A DNA stretch of 64,000 bases, from assembly GCF_017993425.1 (NCBI RefSeq), contig NZ_JAGOMQ010000001.1, positions 153,755 through 217,754 on the forward strand, written 5' to 3'. Shown in pieces: positions 52,784 through 62,012 of the stretch; positions within the stretch are counted from its first letter, which is position 1; each line of letters begins with the position of its first letter. Below the pieces are notes generated by a model, which was not told the origin of the DNA, ran no database searches, and was given only the letters and a program-made list of their open reading frames with translations. The stretch comes from Amaricoccus sp. (GTDB taxonomy: Bacteria > Pseudomonadota > Alphaproteobacteria > Rhodobacterales > Rhodobacteraceae). The position numbers and the translations under genes were made by a program.

Positions 52784-54142
52784 TCACAACAGCGCCGCCA
52801 GCCGCCCCATCCGAGTCCGATACCGCGCCTCGACCCGCTCCCGCGCCACGTGCCGCCCGTCGCACACGCTGTGCCGCCCGGCCGACCACACATCGCGGAT
52901 CGCCCCGTCCGAGGGGCCAAAGACCAGCGAATCCAGCCACATATCCGGCCCGATCCCGGCGAGGGCGAGGTGCTCCGCATCCAGCCCCACGAGGTCGGCC
53001 AGCGCCCCTACCCGGATCGCCCCCGCCTCCCGCCCGAGCGCCCGGCAGCCTCCCTCGAGCGCCCCCGCCCACAAGAGCGCTCCGCTCGACCCCGGCGCCG
53101 CCAGCAGCGCGTTCCGCGCCCCGTCCCGCAGCCGCTGCCCGTATTCCAGCAGGCGAAGCTCCTCCCGCAAGTCTATGCGAACATTGGAATCCGTCCCGAT
53201 CCCGAACACTCCTCCCGCGGCGAGAAACCGCGCCCCGTCAAACACCCCGTCCCCCAGATTCCCCTCCGTAACCGGACAAAGCCCCGCCACCGCCCCGGAC
53301 CTCGCCAGCCCCGCCGTCTCCTCCGGCGTCATGTGCGTGGCGTGGATCAGGCACCAACGCGCGTCAACCCCTTGATCCAGCAGCCATTCCACCGGCCGCG
53401 CCCCTAAGCGCGCCACGACCTCCCGCACCTCCGCCGGCTGCTCCGCCGCATGGATATGCACCGGACCCACGGGGTGCGCCGCCGCCACCCCGGCGAGCAT
53501 CTCCGGCCCCACCGCCCGCAACGAATGCGGCGCCACGCCCATCCGCGCATCCCCCGGCAGCCCGGCGAGATGCCGCGCGGCGCCCTCATGCAGGCGCTCG
53601 AACCCGTTGAGATCGCAGCCGAACCTGAGCTGCCCCCCGGCGAGCGGCCTGCCGTCCGCGCCGCCGAAGGCGTAGAGGACCGGCAGCAGCGTCAGCCCGA
53701 TCCCGGTCTCCGCCGCCGCCGCGCAGATGCGGGCGGAGAGCTCCGCCGGATCGGCGTAGGGCACGCCCCCCGGGCCGTGGTGGAGGTAGTGGAACTCCGC
53801 CGCCGCGGCGAACCCCGCCTCCTGCATCTCGACGAAGGCGAGCGCCGCGATCGCCTCGACGTCGTCGGGGTCGAGCGCCTCAAGGAAGCGGTACATCAGC
53901 GCCCGCCAGGTCCAGAAGCTGTCCGCCTCCGGCCCCCGCCGCTCGGTCCGGCCGGCCATGGCGCGCTGGAAGGTGTGCGAGTGCAGGTTGGACGGCGCCG
54001 GCAGCAGCGCCCGCGGCGGTCCGCCCGGGTCGCGGGCGCCGGGCGTGACCGCGGCGATGCGGCCGTCGGCGCCGATCTCCACGGCGACGTCGGCGGTCCA
54101 GCCTTCGGGCAGGAGGGCGTGGCGGGCGAAGATGGTCGGCAT
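52784..54142 (-). CDS. hutF: Formimidoylglutamate deiminase
   Basis: 452 residues of the amidohydrolase superfamily: metal-site [72 protein letters not shown] and [20 protein letters not shown]. It converts N-formimidoyl-glutamate to N-formylglutamate and ammonia, the first step of the two-step (HutF/HutG) branch of histidine degradation. Divergent from hutI with 66 bases between the starts. Confidence 0.93.
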   Translation of the reverse strand: MPTIFARHALLPEGWTADVAVEIGADGRIAAVTPGARDPGGPPRALLPAPSNLHSHTFQRAMAGRTERRGPEADSFWTWRALMYRFLEALDPDDVEAIAALAFVEMQEAGFAAAAEFHYLHHGPGGVPYADPAELSARICAAAAETGIGLTLLPVLYAFGGADGRPLAGGQLRFGCDLNGFERLHEGAARHLAGLPGDARMGVAPHSLRAVGPEMLAGVAAAHPVGPVHIHAAEQPAEVREVVARLGARPVEWLLDQGVDARWCLIHATHMTPEETAGLARSGAVAGLCPVTEGNLGDGVFDGARFLAAGGVFGIGTDSNVRIDLREELRLLEYGQRLRDGARNALLAAPGSSGALLWAGALEGGCRALGREAGAIRVGALADLVGLDAEHLALAGIGPDMWLDSLVFGPSDGAIRDVWSAGRHSVCDGRHVARERVEARYRTRMGRLAALL

Positions 54143-54208
54143 CGGGCCTCCGCGCTGGCGGGACGGCCATCCTCTCGCATAGGATGGGGAGAACGCCAGA
54201 GGGAACCC

Positions 54209-55411
54209 GTGGACCGGCTGCTGACCAACGCGACGGTGGCGACGATGGCGCGCGGCGGCGCGCCCTACGAGCTGATCGAGCGCGGCGCCGTGGCGCTCCG
54301 CGACGGCCGCGTCGCCTGGGTCGGCCCGGCGGCGGAGGCGCCGGGCGGCGTGACGGCGGAGGACCTCGGCGGGCGGCTGGTCACCCCGGGACTGATCGAC
54401 TGCCACACGCATCTCGTCTTCGGCGGCGACCGGGCGCGCGAGTTCGAGATGCGGCTGCAGGGCGCGAGCTACGAGGAGGTGGCGCGCGCCGGCGGCGGCA
54501 TCGTCTCGACGGTGCGGGCGACGCGGGCGGCGCCGGAGGCGGCGCTCCTCGCCGGCGCGCTGGCGCGGGCGGACGCGCTGGTCGCCGAGGGGGTGACGGC
54601 GATCGAGATCAAGTCGGGCTACGGGCTCGACGTCGCGACCGAGCTGCGCCTGCTGCGGGTCGCGCGCGAGGTCGGGCAGACGCGGCGGCTGCGCGTGCGG
54701 GCGACCTTCCTCGGGGCCCATGCCGTGCCGCCGGAGTTCGCGGGCGATCCGGACGGCTACCTGGAGGCCGCCTGCCTGCCGGCGCTGGGGCAGGCGGCGG
54801 CGGCGGGGCTGGTCGATGCGGTGGACGGGTTCTGCGAGGGGATCGCCTTCTCGCCGGCGCAGATCGCGCGGGTCTTCGACCGGGCGCGGGCGCTCGGCCT
54901 GCCGGTGAAGCTGCACGCGGAGCAGCTCTCGAACCTCGGCGGCGCGGCGCTGGCGGCGGGCTACGGGGCGCTGTCGGCGGACCACCTCGAATGGCTCGAC
55001 GCGGTAGGCGTGGCGGCGATGGCGGCGGCCGGGACGGTCGCGGTGCTGCTGCCCGGCGCGTTCTACACGCTGCGCGAGACGCGGGTCCCGCCGGTCGAGG
55101 CGCTGCGGGCCGCGGGGGTCGAGATGGCGGTCGCCACGGACTGCAACCCGGGATCGTCGCCGATGGCCTCGCTCCTCCTCGCGATGAACATGGCCTGCAC
55201 GCTCTTCCGGCTCACCCCGGAGGAGGCGCTGGCTGGCGCGACGCGGGCCGCGGCGCGGGCGCTCGGCTACGACGATTGCGGGGTGATCGCGCCGGGCATG
55301 CGGGCGGATCTGGCGGTCTGGGATGCGGGCCACCCGGCCGAGCTCGCCTACCGCATCGGCTGGAACCCGCTGGCGTGGCGGATCTTCGAGGGGGTGGACG
55401 ATGGAGGCTGA
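54209..55411 (+). CDS. hutI: Imidazolonepropionase
   Basis: 400 residues from a GTG at 54209. Metal-binding [83 protein letters not shown] and [12 protein letters not shown]. It hydrolyses imidazolone-5-propionate to formimidoyl-glutamate. The 3' end overlaps the hutU start by 11 bases. Confidence 0.96.
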   Translation: MDRLLTNATVATMARGGAPYELIERGAVALRDGRVAWVGPAAEAPGGVTAEDLGGRLVTPGLIDCHTHLVFGGDRAREFEMRLQGASYEEVARAGGGIVSTVRATRAAPEAALLAGALARADALVAEGVTAIEIKSGYGLDVATELRLLRVAREVGQTRRLRVRATFLGAHAVPPEFAGDPDGYLEAACLPALGQAAAAGLVDAVDGFCEGIAFSPAQIARVFDRARALGLPVKLHAEQLSNLGGAALAAGYGALSADHLEWLDAVGVAAMAAAGTVAVLLPGAFYTLRETRVPPVEALRAAGVEMAVATDCNPGSSPMASLLLAMNMACTLFRLTPEEALAGATRAAARALGYDDCGVIAPGMRADLAVWDAGHPAELAYRIGWNPLAWRIFEGVDDGG

Positions 55412-57077
55412 CCCGAGGGTGAACCGGCGCGACGTCTTCCCGCCGACCGGGCCGGAGATCAGCGCGCGGTCCTGGCTGACCGAGGCGCCGCTCCGGATGC
55501 TGATGAACAACCTGCACCCGGATGTGGCAGAGAACCCGCACGAGCTCGTCGTCTATGGCGGGATCGGCCGGGCGGCGCGCACCTGGGCGGACTTCGACCG
55601 CATCGTCGCGACGTTGCGCGACCTCGGGCCGGAGGAGACGCTGCTCGTGCAGTCGGGCAAGCCGGTCGGGGTGTTCCGCACCCAGACGGACGCGCCGCGG
55701 GTGCTGATCGCCAACTCGAACCTCGTGCCCCGCTGGGCGACCTGGGACAAGTTCCACGAGCTCGATCGCGCCGGGCTGATGATGTACGGCCAGATGACCG
55801 CGGGGTCGTGGATCTACATCGGCACGCAGGGCATCGTGCAGGGGACCTTCGAGACCTTCGCCGAGGCCGGGCGGCGGCATTACGGCGGCGACCTGACGGG
55901 GCGCTGGATCCTGACGGGCGGGCTCGGCGGCATGGGGGGCGCGCAGCCGCTGGCCGCGGTGTTCGCCGGGGCCAGCTGTCTCGCGGTGGAATGCGACGAG
56001 ACCCGCATCGATTTCCGCCTGCGCACCCGCTACCTCGACGAGAAGGCGACCTCGATCGACGAGGCGCTGGCCATGATCGATCGCTGGACCGCGGCGGGCG
56101 AGGCGAGGTCGGTCGGGCTCCTCGGCAATGCGGCCGAGGTGTTCCCGGAGCTGGTCCGCCGCGGGGTGCGGCCGGACATCGTCACCGACCAGACCAGCGC
56201 CCACGACCCGGTGAACGGCTACCTGCCGGCAGGCTGGACGGTGGGGGAGTGGCGGGCGCGGCGGGAGAGCGACCCGAAGGGCGTCGAGCGGGCGGCGCGG
56301 GCCTCGATGCGGACGCAGGTCGAGGCGATGGTGGCGTGGTGGAACGCCGGGCTGCCGGTGCTCGACTACGGCAACAACATCCGCCAGATGGCGCTGGAGG
56401 AGGGGCTGGCCGACGCCTTCGCCTTCCCGGGCTTCGTGCCGGCCTACATCCGGCCGCTGTTCTGCCGGGGGATCGGGCCGTTCCGCTGGTGCGCCCTCTC
56501 CGGCGACCCCGAGGACATCCGCCGCACCGACGCGCGGGTGAAGGAGCTGATGCCGGACGACGCCCACCTGCACCGCTGGCTCGACATGGCGGCGGAGCGG
56601 ATCGCCTTCCAGGGGCTGCCGGCGCGGATCTGCTGGGTCGGGCTCGGCGACCGCCACCGGCTGGGGCTCGCGTTCAACGAGATGGTGGCGTCGGGCGAGC
56701 TGAAGGCGCCGATCGTCATCGGGCGGGACCACCTCGACAGCGGCTCGGTGGCGAGCCCGAACCGCGAGACCGAGGCGATGCGCGACGGCTCGGACGCGGT
56801 CAGCGACTGGCCGCTCCTGAACGCGCTGCTCAACTGCGCGTCCGGCGCGACCTGGGTGTCGCTCCATCACGGCGGCGGCGTGGGCATGGGGTTCAGCCAG
56901 CACGCCGGCATGGTGATCGTCGCCGACGGCACGCCGGAGGCGGCGCGGCGGCTGGAGCGGGTGCTGTGGAACGACCCGGCGACCGGGGTGATGCGCCATG
57001 CCGACGCCGGCTACGAGATCGCGCTCGACTGCGCGCGCGAGAAGGGGTTGCGGCTGCCCGGCATCCTCGGAAACTGA
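55401..57077 (+). CDS. hutU: Urocanate hydratase
   Basis: 558 residues of the normal length. [73 protein letters not shown] (the NAD-binding glycine region), [36 protein letters not shown] (with the active-site cysteine) and [20 protein letters not shown]. It hydrates urocanate with a tightly bound NAD+. hutH and hutG, usually nearby, are not in this window; gnd follows after 27 bases. Confidence 0.97.
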   Translation: MEADPRVNRRDVFPPTGPEISARSWLTEAPLRMLMNNLHPDVAENPHELVVYGGIGRAARTWADFDRIVATLRDLGPEETLLVQSGKPVGVFRTQTDAPRVLIANSNLVPRWATWDKFHELDRAGLMMYGQMTAGSWIYIGTQGIVQGTFETFAEAGRRHYGGDLTGRWILTGGLGGMGGAQPLAAVFAGASCLAVECDETRIDFRLRTRYLDEKATSIDEALAMIDRWTAAGEARSVGLLGNAAEVFPELVRRGVRPDIVTDQTSAHDPVNGYLPAGWTVGEWRARRESDPKGVERAARASMRTQVEAMVAWWNAGLPVLDYGNNIRQMALEEGLADAFAFPGFVPAYIRPLFCRGIGPFRWCALSGDPEDIRRTDARVKELMPDDAHLHRWLDMAAERIAFQGLPARICWVGLGDRHRLGLAFNEMVASGELKAPIVIGRDHLDSGSVASPNRETEAMRDGSDAVSDWPLLNALLNCASGATWVSLHHGGGVGMGFSQHAGMVIVADGTPEAARRLERVLWNDPATGVMRHADAGYEIALDCAREKGLRLPGILGN

Positions 57078-57104
57078 GGGCACGGGGCCGAAGGGGGAGA
57101 GACG

Positions 57105-58505
57105 ATGAGCGAGAGCCGGATCGGACTGGTCGGACTGGGCACGATGGGCGGGGCGCTGGCGCTCAACATCGCCGAGAAGGGCTTCGACATCGCGGTCTGG
57201 AACCGGACGACCGAGGTCGCCCGGCGCTTCCACGCCGAGGCGGGCGATCTCGCGGCCCGGATCACCCCCACCGAGACGCTGGAGGCGCTGGTGGCGGCGC
57301 TCGCGCGGCCGCGGGCGATCATCCTGATGGTGCCGGCCGGCAAGGCGGTGGACGAGCAGATCGCGGCGCTGCGGCCGTTGCTGGAGCCCGAGGACCTCAT
57401 CATCGACGCCGGCAACGCCAATTTCCACGACACCAACCGGCGGTCGCGGGCGGGCGGCGGGGCCTTCCTCGGCATGGGCGTCTCGGGCGGCGAGGAGGGG
57501 GCGCGGCACGGGCCGTCGATCATGGGCGGCGGCCGGCGCGCCGACTGGGACCGGGTGGCGCCGGTCCTCGAGGCGATCGCCGCGAAGCACAAGGGCGAGC
57601 CCTGCGCGGCGTGGCTCGGCGAGGAGGGCGCCGGGCACTTCGTCAAGACCGTCCACAACGGCATCGAATACGCCGACATGCAGATGATCGCCGAGATCTA
57701 CGGCGTGCTGCGCGACGGGCTGGGGCGGAGCGCGGCGGAGATCGGGGCGACCTTCGACGGCTGGAACCGCGGGCGGCTGCAATCCTATCTCGTCGAGATC
57801 ACCGGCAAGGTGGCGGGGACGCTCGACCCGCAGAGCGGCCTGCCGATCCTCGACGTCATCGTCGACGCGGCGGGGCAGAAGGGCACGGGGCGCTGGACGG
57901 CGATCGAGGCGCAGCATCTCGCGGTGCCGGTGCCGGCGATCGAGGCGGCGGTGGCGGCGCGGAACCTGTCCGCGGCGCGGGCGGCGCGGCGGGAGGCGGA
58001 GGCGATCTTCGGCGCCGGGCCGCGGCCCCTGCCCGCGGGCGCGCTCGACGAGGCGACGCTGGAGCGGGCGCTCGTCTGCGGCAAGGCGCTCTGCTACGCG
58101 CAGGGCTTCGAGATGATCGCCGCCGCCTCGCGCGAGTTCGGCTGGACGCTGCCGCTGCCGCTGATCGCGCGGATCTGGCGGGCGGGCTGCATCATCCGCT
58201 CGGCGATGCTCGACGACATGGCCTCGGCGCTGGCGGAGGCCCCGGACCGCAACCTGATCTTCGCGCCGTTCTTCGCGGAGCTGGTGAGGGAGACCCACGG
58301 GGCGCTGCGCGAGGTGGTGGCGGCGGCGGCGCTCCACGGGATCGCCACGCCGGCGCTCGCCTCGGGCGTCGCCTATTTCGACGCGCTGCGCACGGCGCGG
58401 GGGACCGCCAACATGATCCAGGGCCAGCGCGACTTCTTCGGCCTGCACGGATTCGAGCGGCTCGACGACGGGCGGAAGGGCCAGCACGGGCCGTGGGCGA
58501 GGTGA
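57105..58505 (+). CDS. gnd: 6-phosphogluconate dehydrogenase, decarboxylating
   Basis: 466 residues with the N-terminal Rossmann motif GLVGLGTMGGALALNIAEKG, the substrate-binding GMGVSGGEEGARHGPSIMGG and the active lysine region FVKTVHNGIEYADMQMIAE, and the C-terminal RDFFGLHGFERLD. It converts 6-phosphogluconate to ribulose 5-phosphate with NADP+. GGGGGAG lies just upstream of the ATG. Only 27 bases separate it from hutU, so read-through from the hut unit is possible. Confidence 0.97.
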   Translation: MSESRIGLVGLGTMGGALALNIAEKGFDIAVWNRTTEVARRFHAEAGDLAARITPTETLEALVAALARPRAIILMVPAGKAVDEQIAALRPLLEPEDLIIDAGNANFHDTNRRSRAGGGAFLGMGVSGGEEGARHGPSIMGGGRRADWDRVAPVLEAIAAKHKGEPCAAWLGEEGAGHFVKTVHNGIEYADMQMIAEIYGVLRDGLGRSAAEIGATFDGWNRGRLQSYLVEITGKVAGTLDPQSGLPILDVIVDAAGQKGTGRWTAIEAQHLAVPVPAIEAAVAARNLSAARAARREAEAIFGAGPRPLPAGALDEATLERALVCGKALCYAQGFEMIAAASREFGWTLPLPLIARIWRAGCIIRSAMLDDMASALAEAPDRNLIFAPFFAELVRETHGALREVVAAAALHGIATPALASGVAYFDALRTARGTANMIQGQRDFFGLHGFERLDDGRKGQHGPWAR

Positions 58506-58540
58506 GGCCGGGGCGCTGTCCATCCGGCGGCCCGACGCTG

Positions 58541-58573
58541 TTCACGCGTGAATATTCGGCAAGCCATTGATTT
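58541..58573 (+). repeat. Short palindrome repeat, copy 5 of 5
   Basis: TTCACGCGTGAA at 58541-58552, followed by TATTCGGCAAGCCATTGATT. It is located 36 bases after the gnd stop and 55 bases before a MITE copy, as at 6093. Confidence 0.8.
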
Positions 58574-58597
58574 TATTTGGTCTGGTTTTGTGAACAG

Positions 58598-58939
58598 CGA
58601 GGCCCGCACACTACACGACAGTGGAGAGAAATATCGGTCGGGAGGGTGCGGGACGGTGAAGCCAGACGGATTTGACCCGTGGCGAATCCGTCTGCGATCG
58701 CCCCTGCGGGGGGCGAGCGCGATTCCGCGCTCGCCGGGGCGATCACGGCCGGATTGCGCGGTGCGTGGAAATCTGGACCCCCCACGGCCTCCGCGCCAAT
58801 GCGCTCCGGCCGTCGGCGCGGCGAAAGCCGGGCTTTCGCTTGTCGCGCCGCAGCCTCGCGGGCAGAGCCCGCTTCGGTCGGGGCGAGCGCCGCAGCCTCG
58901 GGCGGCGACCGGCTCCTGTCGTGTAGTGTGCGAGGCCCG
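58598..58939 (+). mobile_element. MITE-like element, copy 8 (forward), best preserved, perfect 9-bp target duplication
   Basis: The element spans 58607-58930 (324 bp). It starts CACACTACACGACAG and ends CTGTCGTGTAGTGTG, a perfect 15-bp terminal inverted repeat. CGAGGCCCG flanks it at 58598-58606 and 58931-58939. Inside: GCCAGACGGATTTGACCCG, hairpins at GGCGAGCGCGATTCCGCGC and GCGAAAGCCGGGCTTTCGC, and GCCCGCTTCGGTCG. Relative to the neighbouring repeats its orientation is opposite to that of copy 1, which sits between the same two repeat types. Confidence 0.92.
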
Positions 58940-58970
58940 ACCGCGCTTCGCGACTCTTGCCTTGCCCCGC

Positions 58971-59170
58971 GTGCCCCTCATGGCCCATCGCCCGCGATGC
59001 GCGCCGGACGGGCCCGAGCAAATGCGAACGGGCGACATCTTGACCATGTTTATTTGCGCGCAAATATAATTCGAAATATATTTGCAGATATTTTGAATAT
59101 AATGGCAAAAATTATTGCACATTCATCAGCACCGCATTTCGCGGCGCCGCTCGATTCACTTGAAGCTTGC
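58971..59170. repeat. AT-rich palindromic repeat, copy 3 of 3
   Basis: 200 bp, closely similar to 6512-6715 from GTGCCCCTCATGGCC to CTTGAAGCTTGC. It contains the perfect palindrome TATTTGCGCGCAAATA (59051-59066), the core AATTCGAAATATATTTGC and the GC hairpin around CCGCATTTCGCGG. It lies about 90 bases downstream of the VPLPA gene stop (minus strand). With the palindrome unit and the MITE it fills the 757-base gap between gnd and that gene. Confidence 0.8.
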
Positions 59171-59262
59171 GCCAAGGCCGACCGCCCCCCAGAACGGCGC
59201 GGCCCCGGGGAGGCGCGGAGCCTTCCCGGGGCCGGCAGGTCGTCGCTCGATGCGCTGGGGGG

Positions 59263-59859
59263 TCAGGCCGCCTTGGCGGCCGTCTTGCGGCGGGCGACGG
59301 CGCCGAGGCCGCCGAGACCGCCGAGGAGGAGCCAGGCGGCCGCAGGCAGCGGCACGGGGGCGACGTCCATCCGAACGACGAGGTCGTCATAGTCGGTGTC
59401 GGAGGTCGCGCTGTCGTTGAAGAGCGCGTAGACGGTAGACGGCGACTTCTGGAAGAGCGCGATGCTCTTGTAGAAGCCCGAGGAGGCGCCGTTCGCCACC
59501 GTGCCGGCCGGCGAGGCGGTGCTGAACGAGAACGGCACGTCGCCGGCGCCGAGCTTCAGCGAGAAGCTGTCGTTGCTCCCGCTCTTGTTGTCGAAGCCGT
59601 CGACGCCGTCGACCTTGAACGTGTTGTGGTAGTCGGCCTCCGTGCCGAAATAGGTGAAGGTGACCTTGCCCGCCTTGTCGAGCGCGAGCGTCGCGTTGCG
59701 CTGCACCTGGACGCCCGGAGCGAGATCGCCTTGCGGGACATTGGTGCCGAAGTTGGTCGGCAGCCAGAACGCATCGCCGCCGCCGACGGAGAAGGTCGCC
59801 GCCTCGGCGGCAGCGGTGAAACCGAAGGCCGCGACGGCGGCGATGGCGAGGAATTTCAT
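59263..59859 (-). CDS. Exported protein with VPLPA-CTERM sorting signal (2)
   Basis: 198 residues from the ATG at 59859. Signal peptide MKFLAIAAVAAFGFTAAAEA. The mature part is beta-rich, with GKVTFTYFGTEADYHNTFKV and a calcium-binding-like DTDYDDLVVRMDV. The C-terminus is a textbook VPLPA-CTERM: APVPLPAAAWLLLGGLGGLG followed by ARRKTAAKAA. Probably displayed or released through an exosortase-like system. Expressed from its own promoter in the 120-base gap before the MarR gene. Confidence 0.9.
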   Translation of the reverse strand: MKFLAIAAVAAFGFTAAAEAATFSVGGGDAFWLPTNFGTNVPQGDLAPGVQVQRNATLALDKAGKVTFTYFGTEADYHNTFKVDGVDGFDNKSGSNDSFSLKLGAGDVPFSFSTASPAGTVANGASSGFYKSIALFQKSPSTVYALFNDSATSDTDYDDLVVRMDVAPVPLPAAAWLLLGGLGGLGAVARRKTAAKAA

Positions 59860-59980
59860 GATCGTTACTCCCTGGAACACACCCCGGGAGCACCATCGGT
59901 TTTCCTCGAATTCTTTTCAATCGCGACGCGACATTCTGGTTAATCCGCGATCGCCCTGCGGTCGCGCGGGCGTCGCCGCC

Positions 59981-60436
59981 TCAGCCGTCGTCGGACGAGG
60001 GGCCGGCGAAGTCCTCCATCAGGACGGCGAGGGCGGATTCGAGGGCTGCGAGGCGGTCGGCGCCGAGGCGGGCGAGGAGCGCGGCCTGGTGCTCGCGGGC
60101 GAGCTCGGCGAGCTCGGCCAGCGCCTGCCGGCCGTCCGCGGTCAGGTCGAGGCGCTCGATGCGGCGGTCGCCGGCGTCGGTCGCGCGGCGGAGCCAGCCG
60201 CGGCGCTCCAGCCCGGCGACGGCGCGGCTGACCTTGGTCTTGTGCATCCCCGAGCGGCGGACGATCTGCGCGGCGGTGAGCTCGTCGGCGCGCCCGAGCA
60301 GCGCGAGGACGCGCCATTCGGGGCGGGTCATGTGGTGGCGGGCCCGATAGCGCACCGCGAAGCCGGCGCTGGCCGCGTCCGCCGCCCGGTTGAGGCGATA
60401 GGGCAGGAAACCCTCGAGGTCGAAAGCGGCGTCCAT
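59981..60436 (-). CDS. MarR-family transcriptional regulator
   Basis: 151 residues from the ATG at 60436. LTAAQIVRRSGMHKTKVSRA and LERRGWLRRATDAGDRRIER form the winged helix. It stands alone; target unknown. Confidence 0.88.
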   Translation of the reverse strand: MDAAFDLEGFLPYRLNRAADAASAGFAVRYRARHHMTRPEWRVLALLGRADELTAAQIVRRSGMHKTKVSRAVAGLERRGWLRRATDAGDRRIERLDLTADGRQALAELAELAREHQAALLARLGADRLAALESALAVLMEDFAGPSSDDG

Positions 60437-60592
60437 CGTCCATCCTTCGATGCCGACGGGCCGATGGTTACGGCCGGCGCCGGCCTTCGGCAAGTGCGGG
60501 CGCCGCGGGCGCGCCGCGGATGCGTAAAGCTTCGCCGATGCGGAACCGGCGCGCCGGCGCTGCGTTACCGCCCGCCAGCGAGGATGAGGGAC

Positions 60593-61645
60593 ATGCGCGT
60601 TTTCACCTGCCGCACCTGCGGACAGCTCGTCTATTTCGAGAACGGCCGCTGCGAGCGCTGCGGCTCGGAGCTCGGCTTCCTGCCGGAGACGCTGCGGCTG
60701 GAGACGCTCGTCCCGGCGGCGGACGGCGGGGGTCTGGAGACCGTCGGGCCGAACCCGGCGGCGGCGCAGCGCTGCGCCAATTTCGAGAGCGCGGGCTGCA
60801 ACTGGCTGACGCCGGTCGGGCCGTCGACGCTCTGCGTCTCCTGCGCGCTCGGGCGGCGGATCCCCGACCTCGGGGCGCCGGAGAACGTGACGTTCTGGCG
60901 CGAGGCCGAGGCGGCGAAGCGGCGGCTGGTCTATGCGCTGCTGCGGCTCCGGCTGCCGCTCGCCATGCCGACGGGCGCGCCGCTGGTCTTCGACATCCTG
61001 TCGGACGCGGGCGAGACCGAGCCGGTGCTGACCGGGCATTCCGACGGGCTCATCACCATCAACCTCGCCGAGGCCGATCCGGCGGAGCGGGAGCGGCGGC
61101 GGGCGGATCTCGGCGAGGCCTACCGGACGCTGCTCGGGCATTTCCGCCACGAGGTAGGGCATTTCTACTGGGACGCGCTGGTTCGGGACGGCGGCAAGGT
61201 CGAGGAGTGCCGGGCGGTCTTCGGGGACGAGAGCGCCGACTACGACACGGCGCTGCAGAGCTACTACGCGAACGGGGCGCCGCCGGACTGGCAGGGGGCC
61301 TATGTCTCGCGTTACGCCACCATGCATCCCTGGGAGGATTTCGCCGAGACCTGGGCGCATTACCTCCACGTCGTGGACGCGCTCGACACGGCGGCGGCGT
61401 TCGGGATGAAGGTCGATCCCGCGGCGGCGCACGAGACCGGGCTCAACGCCGACATCGGCGGGGATTACTACCGGGCGGGGCGGATCGAGGGGCTGGTCGA
61501 GGACTGGCTGCCGCTCGCCTATGCGGTCAACAACCTCAACCGCAGCCTCGGGCAGCCGGACCTCTATCCCTTCGTGCTGTCGCCGTCGGCGATCGCCAAG
61601 CTCGGCTTCGTGCAGGACCTGATCAACGGCGCCCGCGCGGGCTGA
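60593..61645 (+). CDS. Putative zinc-binding metallopeptidase
   Basis: 350 residues from the ATG at 60593. Two N-terminal zinc ribbons (TCRTCGQLVYFENGRCERCG and CANFESAGCNW with LCVSCALGRRIPD) precede a peptidase-like domain with HFRHEVGHFYWDALV (HExxH zinc site) and a downstream glutamate in WEDFAETWAHYLHVVD. The family (DUF2248-like) is widespread in proteobacteria; its substrate is unknown. Confidence 0.87.
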   Translation: MRVFTCRTCGQLVYFENGRCERCGSELGFLPETLRLETLVPAADGGGLETVGPNPAAAQRCANFESAGCNWLTPVGPSTLCVSCALGRRIPDLGAPENVTFWREAEAAKRRLVYALLRLRLPLAMPTGAPLVFDILSDAGETEPVLTGHSDGLITINLAEADPAERERRRADLGEAYRTLLGHFRHEVGHFYWDALVRDGGKVEECRAVFGDESADYDTALQSYYANGAPPDWQGAYVSRYATMHPWEDFAETWAHYLHVVDALDTAAAFGMKVDPAAAHETGLNADIGGDYYRAGRIEGLVEDWLPLAYAVNNLNRSLGQPDLYPFVLSPSAIAKLGFVQDLINGARAG

Positions 61646-61659
61646 GGCCGGGGCGGGGG

Positions 61660-61812
61660 CCCCTTCGCGCGCGCGAAGGGGCGCGGCCGGGCCCTTAGGC
61701 ACTTCGTGGCTTCGATCCGCGCGGCGCCGGCTTCGCGCGCGCGAAGGGGCGCGGGGCCGTCGCCGCCGGCGTCATGCCGCGCCGCCACGGCCGGCTTCGC
61801 TCGCGCGCGAAG
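61660..61812. repeat. Three GC-rich palindromes in a row
   Basis: A 22-bp perfect palindrome at 61660-61681 (half-site CCCCTTCGCGC), CTTCGCGCGCGCGAAG at 61731-61746 and CTTCGCTCGCGCGCGAAG at 61795-61812, each followed by GGGGCGCGG or a variant. The first may terminate the metallopeptidase gene. The remaining part of the 367-base gap to rarD is GC-rich and without a gene. Confidence 0.7.
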
Positions 61813-62012
61813 GGCCATGTCTTTGTGATCCGGCCCGTTCGGGTCGCGAGCGTCCGCAGCCGGCCGGCCCGGAAGAGGGCCGGCCGCGGGCGGCGCGTTG
61901 CCTTGCCGGCGGGGCCGCCCTAAAGGGGGCGGGCGAAGGCGCGGGGAGAGGCGGCGATGCGGAAGAGCGATCCGGCGAGCCTTCCCTGCGGCCACGGCTA
62001 GGCCACGCGGCG

